Shown one piece after another: positions 41,704 through 50,449 of a stretch of 64,000 nt of DNA (positions within the stretch are counted from its first letter, which is position 1; every line of letters starts with the position of its first letter). The DNA is from JAVVHE01 sp038238915. GTDB lineage: Bacteria > Pseudomonadota > Alphaproteobacteria > Sphingomonadales > Sphingomonadaceae. The translations under genes and the position numbers were made by a program. The notes below the pieces were generated by a model that ran no database searches, had not been told where the DNA came from, and saw nothing but the letters and a program-made list of their open reading frames with translations. The stretch lies in assembly GCA_038238915.1 (NCBI GenBank), contig JBBSFH010000008.1, forward strand, positions 1 to 64,000, given 5' to 3'.

Positions 41704-43626
41704 TTGATCGGGTTTTTCCGCCGTTTCCTGACCTCGTGGTTCGCACTCGGACTGCTTGCGCTTGTCCTGATCGCGTTCGTTGTCACCGGTGTGCGCGATC
41801 CATTCGGCGGCGGCGGACCCGCAGGCACGCTTGCGCGCGTGGGCGATCAGAACATCGGCGAGACCGAGTTCAACAAGCTCTGGCTGCGCGCGATGACCAA
41901 GCTGCGCGAGGACAACCCCAAGGTCACGCCGGAAGAGGCCGCGCGTCGCGGCGGGGTGGATCAACTGCTCGATCAGACGATCGGCAGCCGCGCGCTCGAA
42001 GGCTTCGCCACGAGCCAGGGCATCGCGGCGGGCGACCGGATGCTCGACGCCGAGATCGCGTCCGCGCCCAGCTTCCAACTCGCGGGCCATTTCGATCAGC
42101 GCACCTATGAGAATATTCTGGCCCAGCAGCGGCTGACCGATCACGAGGTACGCGATGGACTGCGCGGCGATATCCTGCGCCGCCAGCTGCTCGCCCCGCT
42201 CGGCGCGGGCGCGACTACCCCGGTTGGTGCAGCCGAGCCTTACGCGCGCCTCGTGCTCGAAGCGCGCGAGGGGCTGGTGGGGATCATCCCGGCCGCCGCC
42301 ATCAAGGATCTGCCCACACCCGCGCCCGCCGAACTCGCCGCGTTCTATTCGAGGCACAAGGCGGCGTTCACCGTTCCCGAGCGCCGATCGTTCCGCTATG
42401 CGATCCTCGATCCGGCCATGCTCGGCGCGGTCAATCCGCCCACCGAGGTCGAGATCGCCGCCTATTATCAGGCGCACGCCGCACAATATGGCGCGACCCA
42501 GAAGCGCAGGCTCGCGCAGGCCGTCGTCCCCGATGAGGCGACCGCCAAACGGCTCGCGGCGGCTGCACGCGGGGGCAGTTTCGATGCCGCCGCCGCGAGC
42601 GTCGCCTATCTCACGCACACCGATATCGAGATCGGCCTCAAGACCGAGGCCGAATTTGCCACCGCGACTTCATCCGATGTGGCGCGCGCCGCGTTTGCGC
42701 TCGCGGCGGGCGGCGTCAGCGAGCCGGTCAAGTCCGATTTCGGCTGGCACGTGGTGCATGTGGAAGCGATCGAGAATGGCGCGGCGACGCCGCTTGCCGT
42801 CGCACGCCCGGCGATTGCAACGGCGCTGGTGCAGGAGCGCGGCGCGGCGCGGCTTGCCGACATCTCGGACAAGCTGCAGGCCGCCGCCTCGAAGGGCGGC
42901 GCGACCTTCGCCGATCTCGCCAAGCGCTTCGATCTCAATGCGCAGACGAGCCCGCTGCTGAGCGCGACGGGCGGCGGACCGGCGGGCTACGTCTTCAATC
43001 CCGCGCTGAAGCCGCTGCTTTCGGCGGCGTTCCAGTCCGATCCCGGCGAGAACCCCTCGGTCGAGGATCTGGGCCAGGGCCGCGCGGCGCTGTTCCAGAC
43101 CGCCGAGATCGCGCCGCCCGCGCTGCCCGCCATGGTCCAGATCCAACCGCTGGTGCTCGCCGCGTGGCAGGTGGAGGAGCGCGGCCGGCGCGCGCACGCC
43201 TATGCCGATGCGGTGGTCGCCGAGGTGAAGGCGGGGAGCACGCTCGCGGCTGCATTGGGTAAACGCGCGCTGAATGCGCCGCAGCCGGTCAATGTGCGTC
43301 GGATCGATCTGCTGCGCACCGGCGCGCGTGTGCCCGCGCCGCTGATCACGCTCTTCACGCTACCGCAGGGTGGCGTTGTCGCGCAATCGGCAGGGGCGCA
43401 GGGTTCCTATGTGGTCCAGGCGATCAAGGTCACACCGGGCGATCCCGCGAGCGCGCCGCAGATCGTCGCCAGCGTTCGCCAGCAGTTCGCGCAACTTGGC
43501 GCAGAGGAACTGGTCGATCAGTTCGCACGCGCGGCGCAGCAGGCAGTCGGCGTTCACCGCAACGCAGCCGCGATCGGCCAGATGCGCGCACGGCTTTCGG
43601 GCGGAGCGGACGCGCAGGCGCAATGA
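41704..43626 (+). CDS. ppiD: Peptidyl-prolyl isomerase, PpiD/SurA-type chaperone
   Basis: 640 residues. Inner-membrane-anchored periplasmic chaperone. One N-terminal helix (WFALGLLALVLIAFVVTGV), a SurA-like chaperone region with EEAARRGGVDQLLDQTIGSR, a parvulin-like domain (SEPVKSDFGWHVVHVEAIEN) and a C-terminal region. Start codon is TTG at 41704, supported by GGAG seven bases upstream. The stop overlaps the trpD start (ATGA). Confidence 0.9.
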   Translation: MIGFFRRFLTSWFALGLLALVLIAFVVTGVRDPFGGGGPAGTLARVGDQNIGETEFNKLWLRAMTKLREDNPKVTPEEAARRGGVDQLLDQTIGSRALEGFATSQGIAAGDRMLDAEIASAPSFQLAGHFDQRTYENILAQQRLTDHEVRDGLRGDILRRQLLAPLGAGATTPVGAAEPYARLVLEAREGLVGIIPAAAIKDLPTPAPAELAAFYSRHKAAFTVPERRSFRYAILDPAMLGAVNPPTEVEIAAYYQAHAAQYGATQKRRLAQAVVPDEATAKRLAAAARGGSFDAAAASVAYLTHTDIEIGLKTEAEFATATSSDVARAAFALAAGGVSEPVKSDFGWHVVHVEAIENGAATPLAVARPAIATALVQERGAARLADISDKLQAAASKGGATFADLAKRFDLNAQTSPLLSATGGGPAGYVFNPALKPLLSAAFQSDPGENPSVEDLGQGRAALFQTAEIAPPALPAMVQIQPLVLAAWQVEERGRRAHAYADAVVAEVKAGSTLAAALGKRALNAPQPVNVRRIDLLRTGARVPAPLITLFTLPQGGVVAQSAGAQGSYVVQAIKVTPGDPASAPQIVASVRQQFAQLGAEELVDQFARAAQQAVGVHRNAAAIGQMRARLSGGADAQAQ

Positions 43627-44624
43627 CCGCGCCCGGCGCGCTGCCGGATGCGCGCGCGCCGCTCTCGCCCGAGGAGGCGGACTGCGCCTTCGCGACGATC
43701 ATGGATGGCGGTGCGGGCGACGAGGACATCGCGCGCTTTCTCGTCGAGATGGCGGATCGCGGCGAGACGGTGGACGAGCTCGTCGCCGCCGCGCGTGCGC
43801 TGCGGACCCGGATGATCCCGGTCGAGGCACCCGAGGGCGCGATCGACGTGTGCGGCACCGGGGGGGACGGGAAGGGGTCTTTGAACGTCTCCACGGCGGT
43901 GGCGATCCTGGTTGCGGCGTGCGGCGTGCCCGTGGCCAAGCACGGCAACCGCGCCGCTTCGTCGAAGTCGGGTGCCGCCGACGTGCTCGGCGCGCTCGGC
44001 CTCGATCTGAACAAACCCCCCGCGCACGCCGAGGCGACGCTCGCCGAACTGGGCATCGCCTTCTTGTTCGCCGCGAACCACCATCCTTCAATGGCGCGTG
44101 TGGCGGGCGTTCGGCGCGCGCTCGGGCGGCGGACGATCTTCAACCTGCTAGGGCCTCTGGCGAATCCGGCGGAGGTCAAGCGGCAACTGGTGGGGGTGTT
44201 TGCGCGCGCGTGGGTGCGTCCGCTGGCCGAGACGCTGGGCGCGCTCGGGGCCGAAGCCGCGCTGGTCGTGCACGGTGCGGACGGCCTGGATGAAATCTCG
44301 ATCTCGGGACCGACGTTCATGGTGGGCTGGGCGGACGGGAGCGCGGGCGACGAGACGCAGATCGCGCCCGAAAGCCTTGGGCTTGCATGCTACCCGGTCG
44401 AAGCCCTGAACGGCGGCGATGCGGCCTTCAACGCCGCTGCGCTGTCGCGGATGCTCGCTGGTCAGCGGGGCGCTTACCGCGACGCAGTGTGCCTGAACGC
44501 CGCCGCCGCGCTGGTCTTCGCCGACAAGGTCGAGGATACCCGCGAGGGCATTGCGCTTGCCGCCGAGGCGATCGACACCGGGGCCGCGCGCGACCTCCTT
44601 GCCCGCTGGATCGTCTATTCATGA
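43623..44624 (+). CDS. trpD: Anthranilate phosphoribosyltransferase
   Basis: 333 residues, full length. Joins anthranilate and PRPP, the second step of tryptophan synthesis. Motifs: VCGTGGDGKGSLNVSTAVAI (PRPP loop), KHGNRAASSKSGAADVLGAL, and RRTIFNLLGPLANPA. All are intact. ATGA overlap with ppiD upstream and trpC downstream. No trpG or trpE gene lies next to it, although these often precede trpD. Confidence 0.96.
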   Translation: MTAPGALPDARAPLSPEEADCAFATIMDGGAGDEDIARFLVEMADRGETVDELVAAARALRTRMIPVEAPEGAIDVCGTGGDGKGSLNVSTAVAILVAACGVPVAKHGNRAASSKSGAADVLGALGLDLNKPPAHAEATLAELGIAFLFAANHHPSMARVAGVRRALGRRTIFNLLGPLANPAEVKRQLVGVFARAWVRPLAETLGALGAEAALVVHGADGLDEISISGPTFMVGWADGSAGDETQIAPESLGLACYPVEALNGGDAAFNAAALSRMLAGQRGAYRDAVCLNAAAALVFADKVEDTREGIALAAEAIDTGAARDLLARWIVYS

Positions 44625-45415
44625 CCGACACCCTCGCCCAAATCGTCGCGCACACCCGCACGCGCGTTGCCGAGTCCAAAGCCGCATGGGGCACCGGCAA
44701 AGCCGAAGCCGTCGCGCGCGCGGCGCCACCTCCGCGCCGCTTCGCCGCCGCGCTCGCCGCCACGCGCGCCAACGGCCGTCCCGCGCTGATCGCCGAGATC
44801 AAGCGTGCATCGCCATCGAAGGGCCTCATCCGCGCCGATTTCGATGCCGCCACGCTCGCACGCGCCTATGCCGATGGCGGCGCGACCTGCCTCTCGGTGC
44901 TGACCGAGCCGCGCTGGTTCCAGGGCGCGCCCGAATATCTCGCGCAGGCACGCGCCGCCGTATCGCTGCCGGTGCTGCGCAAGGACTTCATCGTCGACGA
45001 ATGGCAGATCGCCGAATCGCGCGCGCTGGGTGCGGATTGCATCCTGCTGATCGTCGCCGCGCTGAGCGATGCCGAGTGCGCCCACTTCGCCGCTCCCGCG
45101 CGCGCGCTGGGCATGGACGTGCTCGTCGAAGCGCATGACGCCGCCGAGATCGCGCGCGCGGTCGCGATCCCGGACGCGCTGATCGGCATCAACAACCGCG
45201 ATCTGCGCAGCCTGTCGGTCGATCCCGCACGCGGTCTGGCTCTCGCCGCCGCCATCCCCGAGGGGCGCACCATCGTCGCCGAGAGCGGGCTGTCCACCCA
45301 CGCGGATCTCGCAGCGTATATGGCGCGCGGCATCGCCACCTTCCTTGTGGGCGAGGCGTTGATGCGCAAAGCCGATGTCGCCGCCGCCACCCGGCGGCTG
45401 CTGGAGGGGGAATGA
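44621..45415 (+). CDS. trpC: Indole-3-glycerol phosphate synthase
   Basis: 264 residues, single-function TIM barrel. Closes the indole ring of tryptophan. Motifs: ALIAEIKRASPSKGLIR, VLRKDFIVDEWQI (catalytic lysine), GINNRDLRSL and VAESGLSTHAD. ATGA overlap with trpD; its stop overlaps moaC the same way. Confidence 0.96.
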   Translation: MTDTLAQIVAHTRTRVAESKAAWGTGKAEAVARAAPPPRRFAAALAATRANGRPALIAEIKRASPSKGLIRADFDAATLARAYADGGATCLSVLTEPRWFQGAPEYLAQARAAVSLPVLRKDFIVDEWQIAESRALGADCILLIVAALSDAECAHFAAPARALGMDVLVEAHDAAEIARAVAIPDALIGINNRDLRSLSVDPARGLALAAAIPEGRTIVAESGLSTHADLAAYMARGIATFLVGEALMRKADVAAATRRLLEGE

Positions 45416-45879
45416 CGCTCACCCACCTAAACGAAGCCGGCGCGGCCCGCATGGTCGATGTGGGCACCAAGCTCATCACCGGACGCGAGGCCACCGCCGA
45501 GGGCCGGATCGCCATGTCGCCTGAAGCCATCGCCGCGATCCGCGCCGGGGCGGTTGCGAAGGGCGATGTGCTCGCGGTGGCGCGCGTGGCGGGGATCATG
45601 GCCGCCAAGCGCACCGCCGATCTTATCCCGCTCTGCCACCCGCTCCCGATGACGTCGGCCGAAATCGCGCTCACCCTCGAAGACACCCACGTCCACGCCA
45701 CCGCCACCGTCCGAGTTTCCGGCCAAACCGGGGTGGAGATGGAGGCGCTCACCGCCGTCACGGTTGCGCTCCTCACTGTCTACGACATGGCCAAGGCGCT
45801 TGACAAAACGATGCGCATCGAGGGCGTGCGTCTGCTCGCCAAATCGGGCGGAAGATCGGGCGCATGGCGGGCGGACTGA
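45412..45879 (+). CDS. moaC: Cyclic pyranopterin monophosphate synthase
   Basis: 155 residues. Second enzyme of molybdenum cofactor synthesis. Motifs: MAAKRTADLIPLCHPLPMTS, VSGQTGVEMEALTAVTVALL and DKTMRIEGVRLLAKSGGRSG are diagnostic. Overlaps trpC by 4 bases and moeA by 16 bases. Confidence 0.96.
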   Translation: MTLTHLNEAGAARMVDVGTKLITGREATAEGRIAMSPEAIAAIRAGAVAKGDVLAVARVAGIMAAKRTADLIPLCHPLPMTSAEIALTLEDTHVHATATVRVSGQTGVEMEALTAVTVALLTVYDMAKALDKTMRIEGVRLLAKSGGRSGAWRAD

Positions 45880-47075
45880 TCGATCTGGACAGCGCGCGCG
45901 TGCGGCTGCTGGCGCTGGCGCGTCCAACCGGGTGCGAGAGCGTCTCGTTAGCCCAGGCACTCGGCCGAACGCTTGCCGCGCCCTTCCACGCCACGCGCGA
46001 TCAACCGCCCGCAGCCATGTCCGCGATGGACGGATATGCAATCGCGCGCGCCGACTGGCCCGGCCCATGGACCGTGATCGGCGAGGCTGCGGCGGGGGGC
46101 GCGTCGGTTCTCGCGATCGGCCGGGGCGAAGCCGCGCGCATCTTCACCGGCGCGCGCGTGCCCGAAGGCGCGGACGCAGTCCTCATCCAGGAGGATGCCG
46201 CGCGCGTCGGCGCTCACCTCTCGCCGCTTGTTCCCGATCCGCCCCCGCACAAGGATCATATCCGCGCACAGGGGCTGGATTTCGCCACCGGCTGCGCTGC
46301 TGGCGCGCCCGGCCACCCGATCGCCCCCGCACTGATCGGCCTCGCCGCCGCGATGGGCCACGCCGCGCTGTCGGTCCACCGCCGCCCGCGCATCGCGATC
46401 CTGTCAACCGGCGACGAACTCGTGCCCGCCGGCACCACGCCCGGCCCGGGCCAGATCGTCGAATCCTGCGCCCCCATGCTCGCCGCAATGATCGCGCCCA
46501 TCGCCGACCCCGTTCTGCTGGGCATCGCCGCCGACCGTGCCGAGGCCATCGCTGCCGCGCTCGCTCGCGCGCAGGATTGCGACGCGATCGTCACCATCGG
46601 CGGTGCCTCGGTCGGTGATCACGATCTCGTCCGCCCCGCGTTGCTCGCAGCAGGCGGCGAGATCGATTTCTGGCGGGTCGCGATCCGGCCGGGCAAGCCG
46701 TTGATGGCGGGCACCCTCGGGCACAGGGTCGTGCTCGGCCTGCCGGGCAACCCCGCGTCCGCGTTTGTTACCGGCCTCCTGTTCCTGCTGCCGCTTGCGC
46801 GCGCGCTTGGCGGCCGGGTCGATCCGCTTCCCGAACCGCTCAGCGCGCGCCTCGCCGCGCCGCTCCCGGCCAACGGCAACCGGCGCGATCACCTGCGCGC
46901 CACGCTGACCACCCGCAACGGCGAACGCTGGGCGACCGCTTCCCCTCGCCAGGACAGCAGCCTGCTGAGCGTACTGGCGCAGGCGGATGCGCTGATCGTG
47001 CGCCCCGAACACGCCGGGGCTGCCGCCATCGGCGACGCAATAGAAATCCTTGACACGCGATTCAGCGGATTCTAG
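45864..47075 (+). CDS. moeA: Molybdopterin molybdotransferase
   Basis: 403 residues. Inserts molybdate into adenylated molybdopterin. Motifs: SAMDGYA, the metal-binding RIFTGARVPEGADAV, ILSTGDELVPAG, TIGGASVGDHDLV and LGLPGNPASAF. Its 3' end contains the promoter of lexA. Start ATG lies inside moaC. Confidence 0.95.
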   Translation: MAGGLIDLDSARVRLLALARPTGCESVSLAQALGRTLAAPFHATRDQPPAAMSAMDGYAIARADWPGPWTVIGEAAAGGASVLAIGRGEAARIFTGARVPEGADAVLIQEDAARVGAHLSPLVPDPPPHKDHIRAQGLDFATGCAAGAPGHPIAPALIGLAAAMGHAALSVHRRPRIAILSTGDELVPAGTTPGPGQIVESCAPMLAAMIAPIADPVLLGIAADRAEAIAAALARAQDCDAIVTIGGASVGDHDLVRPALLAAGGEIDFWRVAIRPGKPLMAGTLGHRVVLGLPGNPASAFVTGLLFLLPLARALGGRVDPLPEPLSARLAAPLPANGNRRDHLRATLTTRNGERWATASPRQDSSLLSVLAQADALIVRPEHAGAAAIGDAIEILDTRFSGF

Positions 47076-47078
47076 CAC
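47050..47078 (+). promoter_or_regulatory. lexA promoter
   Basis: TTGACA (47050-47055), a 17-base spacer, then TAGCAC (47073-47078). The -35 and spacer lie within the last codons of moeA. The SOS box begins one base after the -10, so LexA binding would block the start site. Confidence 0.75.
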
Positions 47079-47093
47079 GTTCTGCATTCGTTC
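47079..47093 (+). promoter_or_regulatory. SOS (LexA) box, alphaproteobacterial type
   Basis: GTTCTGCATTCGTTC: an exact direct repeat GTTC-N7-GTTC, the LexA-binding site known in alphaproteobacteria. Position over the transcription start of lexA indicates autorepression. Confidence 0.92.
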
Positions 47094-47110
47094 CCAGCGG
47101 GAGGATGCCG

Positions 47111-47761
47111 ATGCTCACCAACAAGATGAACGCGCTGTGGCGCTATCTCGACGAGCGCCTCGATGGCGACGGCGTCTGCCCCTCGTTCGAGGAAATGCGC
47201 GAGGCTTTGGCACTGCAATCGAAGTCCGGCGTCCACCGCCTGATCGGCGCGCTCGAGGAACGTGGCTACCTTCGCCGCCTGCCCAACCGCGCACGCGCGA
47301 TCGAACTGATCCGCCGCCCCGAGGCCCCCCTGCCCGACAATGTGATCGCCGCCGATTTCACCCGACGCCGCGCGCCCGCCAACCATATCGACGTGCCGCT
47401 GTTCGGCCGTATCGCGGCGGGCCTGCCGATCGAGGCGATCGAGGGGGGCGAAACGCTCGCGATCCCGATGAGCCTGATGGGTCCGGGCGAGCATTACGCG
47501 CTCGAAGTTTCAGGCGATTCGATGATGGACGCGGGAATTTTCGATGGCGATTTCGCGCTGATCCGCCGCTGCGACGAAGCCCGCGACGGCGACATCGTCG
47601 TGGCGCTGATCGACGAGCGCGAGGCAACGCTAAAATATCTGCGGCGCGAAGGTGGAATGATCCGGCTCGATCCCGCAAACGAACGCCACCAGCCGCAGCG
47701 CTACATGCCAAGCCGCGTGCGCGTCCAGGGCAGGCTGGCTGGGCTGCTGCGCCGCTACTGA
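47111..47761 (+). CDS. lexA: LexA repressor
   Basis: 216 residues. SOS repressor and self-cleaving protease. Winged-helix DNA-binding domain (PSFEEMREALALQSKSGVHR), then a latent peptidase with Ala-Gly cleavage site in FGRIAAGLPIE, catalytic serine in EVSGDSMMDAG and lysine in EATLKYLRR. I chose the ATG at 47111 because GGGAGG lies six bases upstream; the ATG at 47105 is inside that site. Its own SOS box is at 47079-47093. Confidence 0.96.
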   Translation: MLTNKMNALWRYLDERLDGDGVCPSFEEMREALALQSKSGVHRLIGALEERGYLRRLPNRARAIELIRRPEAPLPDNVIAADFTRRRAPANHIDVPLFGRIAAGLPIEAIEGGETLAIPMSLMGPGEHYALEVSGDSMMDAGIFDGDFALIRRCDEARDGDIVVALIDEREATLKYLRREGGMIRLDPANERHQPQRYMPSRVRVQGRLAGLLRRY

Positions 47762-47971
47762 CCCGCTTGGTGTGATGAGTCGACCGGCGGGAGCGAGCCG
47801 CTGGCCATCGATCGGCGCTGGATCTCTCAAATCGGGTAAGTGAACCTTCGCCGCTGCGCGCTGAGCGTGGATCACCTGCCCAAGTCGTGCACCGATAATC
47901 CTGCAGCCGACCCGCGACCGACGTAACAGAAGATTATCACGGTTGTTGCCACAGTTTACATGCGGCATCAC

Positions 47972-47989
47972 CGTGTTGCATCAAACACG
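47972..47989. promoter_or_regulatory. Candidate operator upstream of the acyl-CoA synthetase
   Basis: Inverted repeat CGTGTT-N6-AACACG, 33 bases before the start codon at 48023. Size and position fit a TetR- or GntR-type repressor site for a fatty-acid gene. No repressor gene is adjacent. The rest of 47762-48022 shows nothing I can support. Confidence 0.4.
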
Positions 47990-48022
47990 TGACGGTCCCG
48001 TCGGCAGACAAAAGGGGGTTCC

Positions 48023-49714
48023 ATGACGCGTTTGAATGAAAGCCACGTGCGCGGCCCCACCGACGTGCCGTTGATCGAACAAACGATCGGCGCGCGGTTC
48101 GACCAGACCGCCAGGATCCGCGCAGATCACGAAGCTCTCGTGGTACGTCATCAGGGTATTCGGTGGACCTACGCGGACCTGAAAAAGCAAGTCGATGATT
48201 TCGCCGCCGGGCTTCTGGCCGTGGGTCTGCGTCCCGGTGACCGGATCGGCATCTGGTCGCCCAACAATGCGGAGTGGGTGGTAACCCAGTTTGCCACCGC
48301 CAAGGCGGGCCTGATCCTCGTCACGATCAATCCGGCCTACCGGCTAGCTGAACTCGAATATTCGCTCAACAAGGTCGGCTGCAAGGCCCTGATCACGGCA
48401 GCCACGTTCAAGACCAGCAACTATATCGACATCCTGATGGAACTCGCCCCGGAGATCGCGGCGTGCCCGCCAGGCCATCTGGTTTCAGCGCGAGTGCCGT
48501 CGTTGACAACACTGATTTGTATCGGTGCCGATGCGCGGGGATTTTTTCGGTTCGACGAACTGCCGCATCTGGCCCGCGACCGCGACCGCGCGCAACTCAT
48601 CGAACTCGCGGCGACTTTGGAAAACGGCGATCCGATCAACATCCAGTTCACCAGCGGCACGACCGGATCGCCCAAAGGCGCAACGCTCAGTCATCGCAAT
48701 ATCGTCAACAACGCTTACTTCTGTGCTGCGGGGATGGGCATGAGCGCCACCGACCGCTTCTGTATTTGCCCGCCGCTGTATCATTGCGCTGGTATGGTTG
48801 GTTGTACGCTGGCCTGTATTACGCACGGCGCGACAATGGTTTTACCTTCGGAATGGTTCGATCCCTTCGCGGCGCTTGAGTCGATCGAGGCCGAACGCTG
48901 CACGATAGTCGGCGGTGTGCCGACGATGTTTCTGGGCATGTTGAACCACCCGGACTTCCGGCGCTTCGATCTGACGTCGCTCCGTCGCGGCTTTGTTGGC
49001 GGCGCGCCCTGCCCCGTCGAGATGATGAAAAGATGCATCGCCCAAATGCATCTGAGCGAACTGACCATCGTGTTCGGCATGACCGAAACCAGCCCGATCA
49101 GCCTGCAAACGGCGAAGGACGACCCGCTGGAACGGCGGATCGGCAGCGTCGGCCGTGTTCATCCTCATGTCGAGATCAAGATCATCGACGCTGAAGGACG
49201 TACCGTTCCGCCTGACCAAACCGGCGAGATATGCACGCGCGGCTACTCGGTGATGCTCGGATACTGGAACGATGACGAGAAGACCCGCGCGTCGATCGAC
49301 GAAGATGGCTGGATGCACACGGGAGACCTGGGCACGCTGGATTCTGACGGATACGCAAATGTTGTGGGCCGTATCAAAGACATGGCGATCCGGGGTGGCG
49401 AGAACATCTTTCCCGCGGAAATCGAGAATTTCCTTTACCAGCATTCCGCCATTGCAGACGCTCAAGTGTTCGGCATTCCGGACGATAGGTTCGGGGAGGA
49501 ATTATGCGCGTGGTTACGGCTGAAGCCGGGTGCCAGTGTAACCGAGGTAGAAATCCGGGCGTTCTGCAAGGATCGTATCGCTCACTTCAAAATCCCCCGC
49601 TACATCCGGTTTGTCGATGAGTTCCCCATGACCGTCACCGGTAAAATGCAGAAATCCGCAATGCGGCAACAGATGGTCGAAATTCTGGGGCTGATCTCGG
49701 AAAGGACCGCATGA
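48023..49714 (+). CDS. AMP-binding acyl-CoA synthetase
   Basis: 563 residues of the ANL superfamily. Activates a carboxylic acid, probably a fatty acid, to its CoA thioester via an acyl-adenylate. Motifs: FTSGTTGSPKGATLSHRN (ATP loop), FGMTETSP, GYWNDDEKTRAS, DGWMHTGDLG and TVTGKMQKSAMRQ (catalytic lysine). All are intact. A GGGGG sequence precedes the ATG. Base use is more AT-rich than in neighbours (for example around 48780-48850), and it sits as a single gene between lexA and purN, so later acquisition is possible. Confidence 0.92.
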   Translation: MTRLNESHVRGPTDVPLIEQTIGARFDQTARIRADHEALVVRHQGIRWTYADLKKQVDDFAAGLLAVGLRPGDRIGIWSPNNAEWVVTQFATAKAGLILVTINPAYRLAELEYSLNKVGCKALITAATFKTSNYIDILMELAPEIAACPPGHLVSARVPSLTTLICIGADARGFFRFDELPHLARDRDRAQLIELAATLENGDPINIQFTSGTTGSPKGATLSHRNIVNNAYFCAAGMGMSATDRFCICPPLYHCAGMVGCTLACITHGATMVLPSEWFDPFAALESIEAERCTIVGGVPTMFLGMLNHPDFRRFDLTSLRRGFVGGAPCPVEMMKRCIAQMHLSELTIVFGMTETSPISLQTAKDDPLERRIGSVGRVHPHVEIKIIDAEGRTVPPDQTGEICTRGYSVMLGYWNDDEKTRASIDEDGWMHTGDLGTLDSDGYANVVGRIKDMAIRGGENIFPAEIENFLYQHSAIADAQVFGIPDDRFGEELCAWLRLKPGASVTEVEIRAFCKDRIAHFKIPRYIRFVDEFPMTVTGKMQKSAMRQQMVEILGLISERTA

Positions 49715-49793
49715 ACTTTTCTCTTGCCGGGAGGTATGCGGGAATTACGGCGAAAACTGCCACCGGTTATTTCTTCGAGGCAAGCGAGAACGA

Positions 49794-49818
49794 CCAGCGG
49801 GTTTTCAGCAACCGCTGG
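49794..49818. terminator. Possible hairpin between convergent acyl-CoA synthetase and purN
   Basis: Arms CCAGCGG and CCGCTGG with one bulge around a short loop, spanning the purN stop. No strong T-tract. A shared terminator is possible. Confidence 0.3.
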
Positions 49819-50449
49819 TAGCTGGCACGACGTCGGGAGAGGGCGCGATGCGGACGCGCATACCGTCCACCCGCAGCCGGTCCTCGGCAAACCATCGCAC
49901 CGCCTGCGGCAGCAGGCGGTGCTCCTCGACCAGAACGCGCGCAGCGAGCGTGTCCGCCGTATCCTCGTCCGCCACGGGCACCACCGCCTGCGCGATGATC
50001 GGCCCCTCATCGAGTTCGGGGCGCACCAGATGCACCGTGCAGCCGTGCCATTTGACCCCCGCCGCGATCGCGCGCGCGTGCGTATCGAGCCCCCGGAACG
50101 CTGGCAGCAGCGAGGGGTGGATGTTGAGCAGCGCGCCCGGCCACGCATCGATGAACGTGGCTGTCAGAACGCGCATGAACCCCGCGAGCACCACCAGCTC
50201 CACCCCGTGTGCGCGCAGCCGGGCGTTCAGCGCCGCCTCGAACGCCGAGCGGTCCGCATGATCGCGGTGCGCCACCAGCTCGGCGGGAATGCCCATCGCG
50301 CGCGCGGTCTCCAGCCCGGCTGCGTCGGCGCGGTTGGCGATCACCACCGCGATGCGCGCGGGGAAATCGGGCGCGGCGGCCGCGCGCGCCAACGCCTCCA
50401 TGTTCGATCCACGCCCGGAGATCAGCACACCAATGGGCAGCTTAGCCAA
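49805..50449 (-). CDS. purN: Phosphoribosylglycinamide formyltransferase
   Basis: 214 residues. Third step of purine synthesis, using 10-formyltetrahydrofolate. Motifs: GVLISGRGSNMEAL at the start; catalytic region LLNIHPSLLPAFRGLDTHAR then AIAAGVKWHGCTVHLV; DEGPII. Start appears to be TTG at 50449, overlapping the purM stop by 8 bases. Confidence 0.95.
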   Translation of the reverse strand: MAKLPIGVLISGRGSNMEALARAAAAPDFPARIAVVIANRADAAGLETARAMGIPAELVAHRDHADRSAFEAALNARLRAHGVELVVLAGFMRVLTATFIDAWPGALLNIHPSLLPAFRGLDTHARAIAAGVKWHGCTVHLVRPELDEGPIIAQAVVPVADEDTADTLAARVLVEEHRLLPQAVRWFAEDRLRVDGMRVRIAPSPDVVPATSGC

